Shown in pieces: positions 1 to 12,893 of a DNA stretch of 64,000 nucleotides (positions are counted from its first letter, which is position 1; the number at the start of each line of letters is the position of its first letter). This DNA comes from Phorcus lineatus (lineage: Eukaryota; Mollusca; Gastropoda; Trochida; Trochidae). The notes beneath the pieces are model-generated. The model did not search any database and had not been told where the DNA came from. It saw nothing but the letters and a program-made list of their open reading frames with translations. The translations under genes and the position numbers were made by a program. Where the stretch lies: the NCBI GenBank assembly GCA_921293015.1, contig OV121086.1, positions 38,563,194-38,627,193 of the forward strand, in the 5' to 3' direction.

Positions 1-21
1 GAACTTATTGACTTCTCCTCG
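1..21. repeat. Mariner-type terminal inverted repeat fragment at window edge
   Basis: The first bases contain ttattgacttctcctcg. This closely matches the right end of the mariner element at 57736-57757 (ttattgacttcccctca). It is probably the outer end of a second mariner copy lying mostly to the left of the window, or a lone inverted repeat left by decay. No transposase sequence is visible here. Confidence 0.55.
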
Positions 22-30
22 TCCAAATGA

Positions 31-330
31 TTAAATCAATAACATTCCCTGAGTGTCAATCTGTCGAAATATATGATTATGTTGTTGTTCAGCAAGTTTT
101 ACATGAGATACAAATCTCAGAGAATATGAACATTAATTAAACAATCTGTTCGTGTCTAAAGAAGACATTTAAGTATGTCGACAGGTAACCACCTACATTT
201 TATACAAACATAAATTTAGGAGTAAACAAAGTTTTGACATTGCAATGAAAGCTCATTTATTCATCATAACATATAGCTAAATTTGATATATTTGCTATGT
301 TAATTGCTAAATTTGGTTAGTGTGCATCAA
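31..330. repeat. Diverged dispersed repeat, copy 1 (partner at 9311-9560)
   Basis: Several landmarks occur in the same order here and near 9.4 kb: attccctga, then a gtct-aagaagac segment, then agtatgtcga followed by c/aggta, then a catttta/gttttat stretch, then atcac/tcataacctatag-like sequence about 100 bases on. The copies are clearly diverged and contain small insertions and deletions. No coding sequence is visible in either. Family unknown. Confidence 0.5.
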
Positions 331-2739
331 GGAATAGATTAAAAATGAACATGGGAACAGTTAAAAAAATAAGCACGTACCATAAGTTGTCTGTACTAAA
401 ACACTTAAAAGGTTTCTGAAAAATATAGAAAAAAATCAGAATCAATATCACAATTTATAACAAAATTTCAGCAGCCTCGTAACATAGTTTAAAGAAAATC
501 ACATATCATAGTTGTAGCAGTCTGAATGTTGTGTACTACATCAGATATGTTTATGTCACCATTTCATGAATTCATGAAAATAATATAGAATTACATTCCT
601 TTTTTAACATATCCGATAATAATCAGAATAAAATATACAAACGTTCTATCTGTTTCAAGACTAGGACGCTTGTAGAGATGCTTGCATTTTATCAGTGTTT
701 CGACTAGCCTCTAGTTTATTATTTGATATACTACTGGAACATATAGACATAGTATTAAAGGTCATTTCTATATATAAGTGCATCGATTCAAAGTTCTAAA
801 TGACTACAAATGCATCCTACCGATAGATGTGCTAACAGGGTACCAAATTATTGAACAGAAGACATAAAAAGAGTTAATCCTCTCACGAGAGTGGAAGATA
901 TCGTCAGAATTGAACATATGCTTACTTTACATGATCCTACAAATCAGGAGCGCAAACATCTGTCATCACTAAGATTAGTCTAGTCCCGCTGCTTCTTTTC
1001 AGACTGATACAGGCAGACAGCCAGACAGAAATAGCTTATTAAAGTGTCACAGGTTAAACATATACATATATATAAATATGGTAAAATATGTTTAACAACC
1101 AGCCATTATTGGCTTATGAGACACTATTAAAACAATAAAACATAATTACAACATACACAATTATAAATAAATGTTAAAAAGCAAATGTACTGGCATTAAA
1201 ATGAAATATCATGAGATAAATTATAAAATGTAAAAAAGAATTTTAGGTGAAAGACTGACGCCTTAAAAACATACTTTTTGATATCTACAAGACAAACAGT
1301 TCCACCTTGAAGGGGATTAAACGTGTAGCAGGTCGAAGTAAATAATGTTGTTATGTCTACGTGGTTGGATGAAAAATGCTCATTGAGGGACATTAAGAAG
1401 AGTTATACTTACATACATTCTTACATAGTTGATAGTCATACAAGCAAAAGCAACTCAATGGTTAAAATACACGATGCATCGAAGTATATAAAAAACTTGG
1501 AATGATGATGAAGATGTAAACTCAGGATACGAAACGAAACGTAGTGTATTTTAAAAATAAAGAAGTTGTTATATATGAAGCTATAGTGAAGTTTGAAAGA
1601 TAATTTCTGCCTTTTTAAAAAAATATTAACAACGTTAAGTGAGAAGAAAAGTTACCGATCTTTTCGTCCATCGATTTGAGGAAGTTGCAAATGCCATTTA
1701 CAAGATATTTGAGGTGCTGTTACTATTTCTATTAAAAATTTTGTTATTCTCATCGTTTTGAAACAACAGGGAATTAAGGTTTTTATATTGTGACTTCAAT
1801 AAATGAAAATGACATAGAGTATGTCGTTGTGGTGAAACTTGGTTGTATTTATACACCGGCATTTTTTGATTTGGTGTTATGAATCTAATGATAACATCAT
1901 TGAGCGTTCAAAGAAAGTGAATTTAGTAAGAAGTATGTTTGACATTATAAAGGATGACACCTCATCACCGAGACATCGTGATCCGTATTATGGGCTCGTA
2001 TATTCTGCACGAAATAAACTATGATTAAACATGTACATGCACCTTAATCAAAAGAAAATTAATCTTTATAATGTCAATGCTGAAATAGGGTATCCAAATT
2101 AACTGCCCCTTCAGCAAATCATAATTGTTAATCAACTGTTGTTGGTCAAATTTGAATTCTAATATGGATTCAGTCAAAATCGTGATGTATTCCTTAAGCA
2201 TTAGATAAAGAAAAACAGTCATTCCTGAAATTCATTTGAAGGAATTTACTTTGTGAAAGTCCATTTTCATTTTCAGTAAATTAGAAAATAATTTTCGAGT
2301 GAAATAGGAAAAGTTTCTGAACATTAAAAATAAGGATTTAGCAATCGTGGCGCAATAATTGATAATTCAATTAAACAAAAATACAATGGATTATTTTAAA
2401 GGCCTCATGGTTCTTCTAATGTTATCTTGTCCTTGCTTGAACACATGCGTATAAGAAGGATGTCTTTCTATATTATATAATCAGTTTTGTAGAAGCTATT
2501 TTACTACGAGCAAAAATGTTTTTTTAAGCTTCTCACACTGTCCGGGCTTGCCTCCATATTCCCGCCTATTATCATATATATTATATATCATTAATAATTG
2601 TATATATTGCAAGTACATACTGTGCACTTTCCATTCATGTATCAATTTCCATTATTGATATCTTTATTTGCTGATTTTGGCTATTTGTATATATAGTTCA
2701 TTTTATCTAATGCCCTTTTTACAAGCATTAACAATTTAA
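331..2739. other. Non-coding AT-rich stretch
   Basis: I see no gene in this stretch. Open frames are short (65 codons or fewer), lack recognisable domains and have no splice-site context. Base composition is typical of the AT-rich background, with short poly-A and TA-rich runs. Confidence 0.6.
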
Positions 2740-3420
2740 CATTAATGTGTCATCCTAAATTGTCAGCGTTTACATTAACTTGTAGAAGAGTTTGCTCTCC
2801 TTGTTATGAGTCATTCTACTGCAACAAGAAAACACAACTTGTGGTACTTGTAGGGTAGAGAACCTGACTCGGGTAGTTGGCTTTTAAATACCTTGGGCTA
2901 GTTTATTGGGGTTAGAGTCCGGCTTTAGGCCGAAAGGCGGGGCTGCACGGGACAACTGCTGAGGGAAAGGGCGGACTTCTGTCGAATTGTCACGATTGAT
3001 GTTGAATTGGTGAGGTTAATATTCCTTTGTTTCTCTGTACCTTTTTGCAGTATGTGATCACTTCTTTTAAATAATGTACAGTTAAACTTTACCACATCCT
3101 TCCCATTATTTTGATAAGCTCTACTAAACATATCTAGTATATATATTATTTCTCCTTTAGTCAGTCAAACAGCGATCTCCAAGGATTATCTATAGTACCG
3201 TGTACTTGTTTTTATTAATCCTTTTTATACCCTATTCATCCATCCGCCCCGCAAGGTCTGAGTCGGCATTATACTTAAGTGATTGTCTATTTTTTATTCA
3301 CGGGTAGGTGGATGCCCTAATTAGTTGTTGAATCTTGTTGATCTATTTATGGGTATCAGTTCCCGTACCCTTTCGTAGTCTTTATTAAGTCTGCAAATAA
3401 ACCACTTCTCTCTTACTTTT
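2740..3420 (+). repeat. Possible solo LTR or other repeat with promoter/poly(A)-like signals
   Basis: The segment is more GC-rich than its surroundings. It contains a TATA-like ttttaaatacc near 2882, a GC-rich part around 2910-2975, and an aataaa near 3402 followed by a C/T-rich end. That order (promoter-like, then poly(A) signal) suggests a retrotransposon LTR. I could not define TG...CA ends, a target-site duplication or an internal region, so this is a weak call. It could equally be ordinary unique DNA. Confidence 0.2.
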
Positions 3421-3566
3421 GTTGACTTGATGATCATTTTGTTTATCATTCTTCCGGATAAACGTGTCTCATCTAAGTTTAGATTTCGTTACTTATTTAC
3501 AAGCTTCAGAGTCAGCAGCTATATTTTATACTTGTTCATGATTAACAACAATCAGAAAATACTTAG

Positions 3567-3710
3567 AGAATAACCAACGAGGTACGAGTGATTACGGGAA
3601 ATATCCACGAGTTGAAATAATGTTCACAGTCGCGAGCCTTGGCGAGCGACTGAACATTATTTCTACGAGTGGATATTTCCCGTAATCACTCGTACCGAGT
3701 TGGTTATTCT
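3567..3710. repeat. 144-bp near-perfect palindrome (foldback element)
   Basis: The left arm starts agaataaccaac and the right arm ends gttggttattct. The arms pair almost without a loop around a centre near 3638 (gagccttggcgag). The differences between arms are concentrated at three places where the motif CGAG/ACGAG reads in the same direction on both arms instead of being inverted (around 3579, 3608 and 3633, against their partners on the right). It is likely a foldback/MITE-type element. No coding capacity. Confidence 0.9.
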
Positions 3711-5002
3711 ATATATTACCCATATTCAATTAAAATAACCAATTACGACTGAAAATCCTTGTCATTAAGAGACGGTAGTGATCGACATTGATCAGCTGAT
3801 CCGTATTCATACGCGTGTAAAAACCAAACATCTCAGGAAGTAAATTAGTCAACAGCGCTACGCAATGTACTTCTGTTTAAAAAGGCCATGAAACTGACGA
3901 AAGTTTGTTCCCCAAATAATACATAACATGATTTCATATTTGAGACACATTAAGATCATGACAAAAATACTCTTAGAAGCTATCGCATGAATATGCTTAT
4001 GTGAATGTGTGTCTTCGTCACTACCTACTTACTAACGGGCGAGTGGCTGAACGCACAGTGTTGAAATGAAAATTGGAAAAACCTGTCAATTTTTTAACAT
4101 TTCAACAGATAAAAGTGGCAATATCTTGAAGAGAAATATATAATGAAAGCATCGAAACGAGTTTGTATGTCAATATTGTCAACTAATCTGAAGTTTGAAC
4201 AACATTTCTTCTCTTGGATGTTGCTTTCAATCACGTCTTGTTGCCAGTATCAAGAACGATAACTCTTATCGGATTACTTATCGTGTAGTCGATGAACCTT
4301 TGTTAAACTAATTAAATATTCAATTACAACAACGAAACGTTTGCCCAAAAATTTGTACGGAGCGTTTCTCGATTTGTATTAGTATTTTAAACAGCTGCAT
4401 ACTGCGTGGGTACGACGCCATTGTGCAAAGGTTTGTTTTGTGCGAGCGTGTTCAAACTAGATCGAGTCCGTCAGACCTGCACGTTTTTGCACCGACAAAA
4501 GTGTATGGTTTGAACAAACGTTGGCTTCATGTGATTTTAGGTGATTTTATGTTGTGAAATGATTATGATCAATTCTAAGTTATCATTAACGTATCGTTAA
4601 TCTTCAGATTATGTTTTGATGTTTCATGAATATTGTTACGGCAGCCATGTTTGTTTACAAACGCGACGCCTATTTTCAAGTATTTTGCTTGGGAAAAAAT
4701 TATCATTCTTGTAAATTACAGTCATAGCGAAACATTTTGATTAAGTGTCAAATTGTATGTGTTAGAATTTTAACTTGTAATAAATGTATAAGAATTTTCA
4801 TCTATCTACGCTTTTCTTTGAAAGGCGATGCATGTGTTCGGCACGTTCCATTTATCAATGAAACGTGAAAATAGTCCCGTCAACCAATCGTATTTCATTC
4901 TCAGGGTAACCGACCAATCAACGTCGAGAATCACTAAAGAGCACATGTGCGGATATCAAAAAAATATCCACCTGTGTCTCCTCGCCCATATGGGTAATAT
5001 AT
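3711..5002. mobile_element. Candidate non-autonomous element bounded by 15-bp inverted repeats
   Basis: The 15-mer atatattacccatat at 3711-3725 occurs as its exact reverse complement at 4988-5002. The right end also has a small hairpin (ggatat...atatcc near 4953-4970). The interior (about 1.26 kb) has no transposase-like frame. The left repeat abuts the palindrome at 3567-3710, so both may belong to one larger element. A chance inverted match in AT-rich DNA cannot be excluded, and no target-site duplication was seen. Confidence 0.35.
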
Positions 5003-5071
5003 TTCGGTTAACGACATGACCATCGATAATATCAGGGTTTCTTGAAAAAAGTTTAGGCATTGATAATATTT

Positions 5072-5337
5072 TAGAAAAGTTCACAAGGGGGAAAATAGCT
5101 GGAGCCATTTACATAAGTCGTATTTAGCCTTATGCCTAGCCCGAAAGAGTTAATTTAATCGAATTAATGACACATAGTTACGACTGCTGGATAAGTGTTG
5201 TTGTTGTAGAAAAGTTCACAAGGGGGGAAAATAGCTCGAGCCATTTACATAAGTCGTATTTAAGTTTATGCCTTGCCCGAAAGAGTTAATTTAATCGAAT
5301 TAATGACACATAGTCACGACTGCTGGATTAGTGTTGT
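5072..5337. repeat. Two-unit tandem direct repeat, period 135 bp
   Basis: Unit 1 (5072-5206) and unit 2 (5207-about 5337) both begin tagaaaagttcacaagggg. They continue in register through ccatttacataagtcgta, a poly-T/A middle and gttttaatcgaattaatgac-like sequence to a gactgctggat...gtgttgtt end. Only a few substitutions and single-base indels separate them, so the duplication is fairly recent. No coding content. Confidence 0.9.
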
Positions 5338-5340
5338 TTT

Positions 5341-8300
5341 AACATACATAATCAAAAAAACGTTAAATGCTTAGTTAATAAGTGTATTTATGAAATTATA
5401 AGATTAATGAGAAAAGTTAACTTTTTTTGCATTTATTGAGATACACAAGGGCCATTTTAATCAAGTAAATTATCCAATGTTATAAGTTAAAGATTCATAG
5501 AATAGAGTCTTGTAGTCTGGGCAGGTACACGTAATATTTGTAAGATGACAGTTTTTAGTTGAGAGAAAACGATGCAGGATGGAAGCTTAGGGCAACTAAT
5601 ACGCTTTGGTAGGAAATTTTATTGATTTAATCAGTACCTAAAAATGATGATAGAAAAACTTCGGGTTATGTTAACATATTCAATGAATAAAACATCCAGT
5701 TACAATAAGATTCATATATTTGCAGTATACATCAAAAAGGAAATAAATGATATTGAAATACATGTATGCATTAGAAATACAAACATCAGCTTGATTACTT
5801 AATTACAAATTAAACTTTGACAGATAATGGCCTTGTTATTCCATTCGTTCTGTAAGAGCATACATTGCATTCATATTAAGATGAAACAAATATAAGGAAA
5901 CTATTGTGTTAAACATCCCTTGGTTCCCTATAATCTTTGCTTTATAAAATGCTTTACATTTTTACAAGATCAAAATTCGTATTACCAATGAATTCAAACA
6001 ATTTAAATTCAAATCAGATGTAACCGAATGTTTTAAATAAAAATATATTTTTGTATTCTTATGTGTCAGCTTCACCTTTACCTTGTTTCACATTTATGTG
6101 TTAATGACAAAAGGTGAATTTGGTAAAGGAGAGCAAATGCTCAAGATCGTAAGTCATACAAATTATAGGATAATCATGAACAGAATCTTTTATCATATTG
6201 GAGTTGATATTTTCTCTAGAAGACATTCTGGTGTTTGTCAAATAACATTGCTGAATTTGTGGTTATAGTTATGCCTTGAGGCCAACTAATTTCAGGCATT
6301 GATCACAAATACAAATACTATATGTACTATCATAGTCAGAATCATTTAACTAGTCCGACAGCTAAGAAGAAGAATAAGTCTTATCTACATGAATATTACC
6401 GTGATGAAGCACTCGGCATCTGTGTATGCTTTATATATGCTTTTATAACTTGCACAAACTAAACAAGATTTTTATTATCCACTATGTACTACCAACAATA
6501 TACGTAAAGGAACATATTCCATGTTAACAGTTCTTGAGGACTGAAAATAGTTTATATGTATTAAAGCAAAATAAGATATAACACTATAAACCTTCGCCTC
6601 CTTAATTATCCTTTCAAGTCATATTGAATAGACACATTTTATATCATGCATTAAACATACGAGATAGTACTTCAGTCAAAGTCGAATCGCAAATAACCGT
6701 ATACATTAAATGCGTAACATTAGATTCTAACAGTTCACGTTAAACCTGGCTGTGCGGTTCCGTTAGATGAAACCAAGGCAACCAAGCCCTCTCATTGTCA
6801 GGCTTAAAGCTATAGCAAACATCACTACATCAGATACGTCCTTCCTGATGTCTCGTCGAGTCAATATTCCCCCGACCTAAGCTTAAAGATGTAGCTGTTG
6901 AGTTTAGACTCGAGACAAAGATGCTAGACTCCATTCATGTCTCATGCCTTAGTCTTTTTAACCTATCCTGGAGAGTAGGAGGAAAAACTACAAAGCCACC
7001 GATGTCATAATGGGCAGAATAAAAGGGAATCGTTTTGTTATAAACAGAGACTTCGCAACGTTTACGTTATGTCTTATATCCTGTCTACCGTGATATCCAA
7101 AGGAACGGCTGAGAGACAAACGTTTATTTTTCACTTTCAAATATCGATATTATTATCTATGCAAGTGTGTACTATGACCTTTATGATATCATTGGGAAGT
7201 TTTATATTACCCATAAATAGAGAGGTGTAAAAGGAGATTGGTTGGAGTTTTTGGTGACACATTCAAGTGTCCAGATTAGTTGTCATTCATTTTATTTCCA
7301 TTTTATTCCCATAGAAACGTCACTCCTCATGAGACGGAAAAAGTTGACCAAAAAAAACATTGTTAGACTAAAGTGCAAACGTTCAGATAAAACATATATT
7401 ACATGATTAAAGTGTAGCATATTATAACCCATAATATTTGCTTGTTTTGTTTGAAATATGTCTTGTGTCAATGACATTCTGCCAAAAACTAAGCACCTTT
7501 CTTGGATGTAGAAATAACATTTTACTGCTTTTAACAATAATGTAAAAAGCATTGGGTTAAAACTACAACTGATTTTTTTCGACTACCTTATAAACCTTAT
7601 ATTGGTTTATCCTACAAATGCTGTGATATGATTAAATTCTAAATGTTTTGATGGCATTTCTCAAAATCAATCTTAAGTTTTTAACAAAATATGAAAATCT
7701 ATACCCTTAAACGTTTACCTTAAATAAGTTTTTAAAATCTTTTTTTTAAAGCTATAAACAAAGTATGGATATGAAACTGGAATAGTCAAAGTGGGTTTAA
7801 GTTTGCGCAAAAAGAATCTTTAAAGTCCAATCTGCTACGCGTTGTATACTTAAGCTGGGAGATGCCCTGAAGACTTGGGAATACAGCTTGAAAAATTACA
7901 GAAACTAAAGAAAAAGCAAATCTTTGAACTAAGATGTTATAAAAAGTCTTTTCATGTTGTTGAAGGTATGTTTACGTTACAACAATTGCCTTCATGAATG
8001 TAGGCTGCTACTTCAGCTGTGTTAATCAAATAGGAATGTCTTTTTTATGAACATATCACAGCATTTAAAGACTTATGGGGAAGATCTGATTTTTAACAAG
8101 ATAGAAATAATCATAATCATCCCATTTTTATCTTCATGTTACCCTTTGATAACATTTTTCTAGACAGCAAATGGAAATATTCTTTCATATTGACATTTTG
8201 TAAGCAAACATATTATCAAATATAGTTAGTTAAATGTATTTTGTTTACACAATCAACTTTAAAACTTTTATCAAAATTGTCACTGACAACAAAGGCAATT

Positions 8301-8905
8301 TGTGATTTAGATGCATAAGATTTATTCTCTTATCTTGGACTTAATTTATTTCATGTGGTAGAAAGGTTGCTGTAATATACCAGTCTATTTCAATCAAGCT
8401 GTTTTTTTATGATAACATTCAATCTACTACTATGAGGCATATGATTCCGTGGATCCACCTCAAACAACTAGAAATAAATATTCATTTTGCCCTTTTACTA
8501 ATTAAGAAAATTTTTTAAATTCACTCAACTTGTTGTTCAGTGTTATCAGAATGGTCTCTACCTGAAAAGTGTTAGATTTAGCATGATTACCGCAAACTGA
8601 GAGGCAGAACAAAGACAGACAAAATGAACCATAATATAAATTTGTATATCAGAATTCTTCCTTTATTTTGCGCATCATAGGATCATCTGTTGACAGTTGA
8701 TAAAAGGGAAAGTTTGTAAATTTGTTTGTCTTTCCTTTTGCACACGAGTCTATTTGATCAATGAGGGGTATACGGCGGGTGTTTGGGTCCTTAGTTTGTT
8801 GTTAGTGTACCCTCACCCCTCCGCTTAGATACTAGTACTAGTTTGGCCAATATATTTTTGTGGCATTCCTGACAAGTGATTTAACAAATTTAGGGCTCTA
8901 CAGTT
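5341..8905. other. Non-coding AT-rich stretch
   Basis: No gene is supported. The longest open frame (about 86 codons, - strand, 7292-7552) has no recognisable domain and a low-complexity hydrophobic composition typical of chance frames in AT-rich DNA. No RNA gene or mobile element was recognised. Confidence 0.6.
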
Positions 8906-8965
8906 CAGACAGACAGACAGACATTTTTATTCAGTAACTGGCCTCCGGCCCAAAATACACATACA
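8906..8965 (-). mobile_element. 3' end of a decayed LINE, - strand, with CAGA/TCTG tail
   Basis: Read on the - strand, the segment gives gggccggaggcc (a small hairpin), then a spacer containing gaataaaa, then a (TCTG)n tail. This is the same order as the 3' end of the LINE at 24949-26544 (gggccagtggcc, aataaa, tetranucleotide tail). Sequence just upstream on the - strand (to about 9170) also resembles that LINE's AT-rich 3' region, but no intact reading frame remains. Confidence 0.55.
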
Positions 8966-9310
8966 TAAACACTTTTTATCATAACATGCACTACAGTTAA
9001 TGTTGGTATTTTTTAGATAGTTTAATTGATTTCCCCTCTATTAAATGGTAACAAGTTCCAAATTTCCTCTTTTACATTTGGTGACACCGATGATTTCAGG
9101 ATGTTGATTGGTGTCAAAACGCGCCCTAGAAAGCATTTCTTAAATGGTTTAGGCTCTGTCTTTTACTTTTAATCAGTTAACAGTCAAACAGAATGAGATA
9201 ATTAATGTTGAAACGAAAGTGAGTAATAGGAAAGTGATGTGTAATGAAAATGTTCCATTGCTTTGTATCATGTTTTAATATTTTTATAAATTATTTTCAA
9301 GCGATAAAAG

Positions 9311-9560
9311 ATTAATCAAATATAGATTCCCTGAAAGTCGACCTTTCTACAGATCTTTTATGTCGTTGTCTAGAAAGATATAAATGAACATAAATTTAAC
9401 AATACGCGGTTTATGTTCGCGTCTGAAGAAGACGATTCAGTATGTCGACTGGTAGACATTCAGGTTTTATTCAAATATTGGAAATACATGGAAAGACCAT
9501 TTGATCACCATAACCTATAGTTAAATTGTGTCATACAAAGAGTGTAAGGACATGTTCCAA
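9311..9560. repeat. Diverged dispersed repeat, copy 2 (partner at 31-330)
   Basis: It shares ordered blocks with 31-330, including attccctga, gtctgaagaagac against gtctaaagaagac, agtatgtcgac followed by ggta, and a final catcaccataacctatag block. The copies lie about 9.3 kb apart in the same orientation. No coding sequence was recognised. Confidence 0.5.
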
Positions 9561-12475
9561 GCATATATAAAATGTCCGTTAAGCGTAATTTAATAACTAA
9601 GCCATTACGAGCCATTTTGTCTGATCAGTATAAAAAACGGCGATCTTTGTAAACCTTGGAACTAAAAAGCGGATTTTTAATTGCAACACTATTTCTTAGA
9701 GTTATGAAATTCCAAGTGATAAATTATCCTAATTTGTTAAAACTTTTGAGAGACAGTTTAATAGATCACAACAGTGATCCATTAAACACGCTATTAAATA
9801 CGGAATAGGATATATCATTCATGTTAACCACTGTTAAATGGTAATGTAGCTAATCTAAGGTGACAGTGCAGGATATAATCGCATTACTTGTCTGAAATAT
9901 TGTCGCCAAATCAATTACTTACAGTTTACAGCTATATGTCAGGATGAACAATGGACACAAATATTATCGTGTCCCATTGCGAAGGTGGCATCAAGAATAG
10001 AGTGTTATAAGATGAAATACAATTATTCTTTCTCAAAAATATTTTCATAATGCATGATCTTTCTTTGCGACTGTTGTTTTTAATGGCAGTAATAAACTTA
10101 TATTTGTTGATTGAAATTTTATTTTCGGTATATAATAAACAGTAACATTCACAAACGTTAAAACTATTAAATCTTTAATGACATCCTTTTTAAAATTTCA
10201 TAAGCAATTAAAAACGTCAAAAATGACTTTGTCATACTTACAGTTCACATGTAGAACCCTTTTGAACGAATAAAACATATAGTTTTTAAAACACATCAAC
10301 AAAGCATATAGTTAGAGAAACTAATTTGTGTTTTAAACGTACATCAACATCATATCAATGTCACGATATTTGACAGTCAATTGGATGTTCATCAGTAAAA
10401 CAGTTTTGTTTTGTAAAGATCAAGCGACATTAACCTGACTTACAACATATTTTAACTACCAGATGTCCATTTAGAAAAAAATCATGGATCGAACTACAAG
10501 TTTCGATCACAATGGACTCGCCTTAGGACCCTCAAAAAGTTAAAACTGCTAGAAATTGAGAGCTAATGTTATTTACCATATCCAAGGATTTCCGAAGTTG
10601 TCTTTGACATTGTTATTCCAAAAGCATTAAAAACTCGTTTCAAAGTACTCAACGGACCCTACGTGTCCGTGTAAGTAATATCGTTTCGTTAAATATTTTA
10701 CATTCTTGGTAATATAAAGCCTAATAAACATTAATAAATAAATCTTGTAATTAACCTTAAATGCTTTGCGCCAGTTTCAGTACGCTTTTTATGATGATTG
10801 TTCGTCATCAAGGCCCCAAATTGATCATAATTATACATTTAAGAGCAAACGGAAGGATTCGTAAATTGAACAGCTCCTCCGGTTCTGTTGTCATCCTGCG
10901 GATATATAACACACTAATAGACACTTTTGTTGACAAATAAACCTCACTGACAGGATGTACGCTTTGTTTTAAAATGTTTATTAAAAGTTTTTCATGATTT
11001 GACGCTTAAAATTTTACATTATCTAGTTTCCCGACTCAATTAGAAAAATGAAACGTACAGTCGTTCTTCACGTTTCCATTAATTGAATACCGCACTAACC
11101 TCATTAAGAATTGGCATTTTAGATTTGCTCTGACGAGAAGATGAGCGGCTCGATGTTAATGGTATTAGTTGTACTAGTGTCAACGGAGCGTTGTTTTTAT
11201 ACTCCCGCAGACAGACAGGGTATTGTTATGAACGTTTATTGTATTACGAAGGATATAATACACAGTTATCTAATTACCCTTGGACGTTCTACAACCACGC
11301 ATTGGAAAGTCTTTGAATAACATAAAGAGACAATAATAGTTTGACTTTGAGAAGACGTGCATGTTAATGTATATCTACTCATGGTAATGCTAGAGTTTTC
11401 GAAATGTAGTCTAAGCTCGTGACAAATATTTTCACGAGGTTAGTCGAGATTCGGAAAGGCACGTTCCCGTAGATCAGGTACCTATTTGTGAAAGGAGATA
11501 AGCGAGCATGTATGTGTAAGAGGATATTGTTTGAATGTTTGAATGACTGTATGTGTACGAGAATGTCGGAAACTGGTCAATAGGCCGTGAGAGTGAAATA
11601 TGGCCGAATGCAACACTAATGGACAATAAGAGGACATTCTCTTACTTCCAACAAAGTTTAAGGAAACTTTTTTTGCTGTACCTACTTTGAAAACTCTCGT
11701 ACTTATAATGCATATATATCATAACAAAGATACAAAAGAATAATGATTAGAGTTTCTTAATCGTTATTTAGATCTACCATTTCATGAATAGGGAATTAAA
11801 GGTACGTTTTTGTGCATTTTAGGAAATAAAGTCATCTCTCGAAAAGGAAAACAAAGTATACCTTGCAAGATCTCTTATCTAAGCAATACAAGGATCTCTA
11901 TAATACAAGTACCGTGAAGTTCATATCGCCTTTCTTAAAATGGGTCTGTTGAATGCCAAAATTCTGATATTTTCTTGTTTCCAGATGTAAATGAAACGGC
12001 CGTCTAAAGTTATGAAGTAGAAAAGCTGTGTCCCATTTCATGTAAATTAGTTACATGACCTAGTAAGCACTACAAAACTATACCTGTCGTTGCTTCTGTT
12101 ATAAATAAGTTCAAAAACTTACCTTTGAGTCATTGGTGCGCGCCATTGTCATATGATACAAAATTGACTTAAACCTGTTTATTGTCACTATACAAAACTG
12201 ATAAACAATGAGATGCTAATTTTTAAAAACAACCTCTCCCTCTTTATCAAATAACACCATTTATGAAGTTTGACATATATTTCCCCAACAACACACTCTG
12301 TGCCCCTTTAAGTTACACAAGGTCATTTCATCTGAGATAATAACTTCCATATCTTATCTTTCTTCCTTATTTGTGGATGTTTTTATTACTGTATAGTTTT
12401 TATTTATTATATCACATTTATATATTTTATATTTCAATTATAAATAAAATTCTTATGTACAATTAGACATAGAGA
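9561..12475. other. Non-coding AT-rich stretch
   Basis: I see no gene, RNA gene or clear mobile element. Open frames are short and featureless. Confidence 0.6.
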
Positions 12476-12893
12476 ATCTCACCCAAGTGTCTTCTGATAT
12501 CAAATATATCAACACGAGTTGATAAAAGTTACAAATATCCGAGGCTTACTTTTATCAATGAGTGTTGAAATATTTGATATCAGAAGACACGAGGATGAGA
12601 TTCTATTCATGATCCAAAATAATTTTTCATTTTGACTCCATGAACGGCACTACTCTAAGACTTTCAATATGCTGATGTCATAGCATTGTGACGTAATCAT
12701 GTTTATGATGTCATAGCATTGTGATGTCATTACTTGATGATGTAAAACAATTGTGATGTCATGAACTTGACTGTAACAGGGCATTGTTCAAAATCTACTG
12801 TCAAAACGATATCTCCTAGAAACGATATCTCCTAGGAGATATCGCTTGCTCTTCCACAAGCGATATCTCCTGTGGAACACAGTTTTGGATGAT
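12476..12893. mobile_element. Foldback/MITE-like element, copy A
   Basis: The first part (12476-12601) is an imperfect hairpin. It begins atctcacccaagtgtcttct and ends with the inverted form agaagacacgaggatgagat; the arms also contain gatatcaaatat and its complement. The second part holds direct repeats of a tgatgtcatagcattgtga-type motif. It ends with palindromic gatatctcctaggagatatc sequences and cacagttttggatgat. The same ~420-bp module occurs at 27138-27566 and 29529-29957, which supports a dispersed element. It is non-coding; no transposase is present. Confidence 0.75.
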
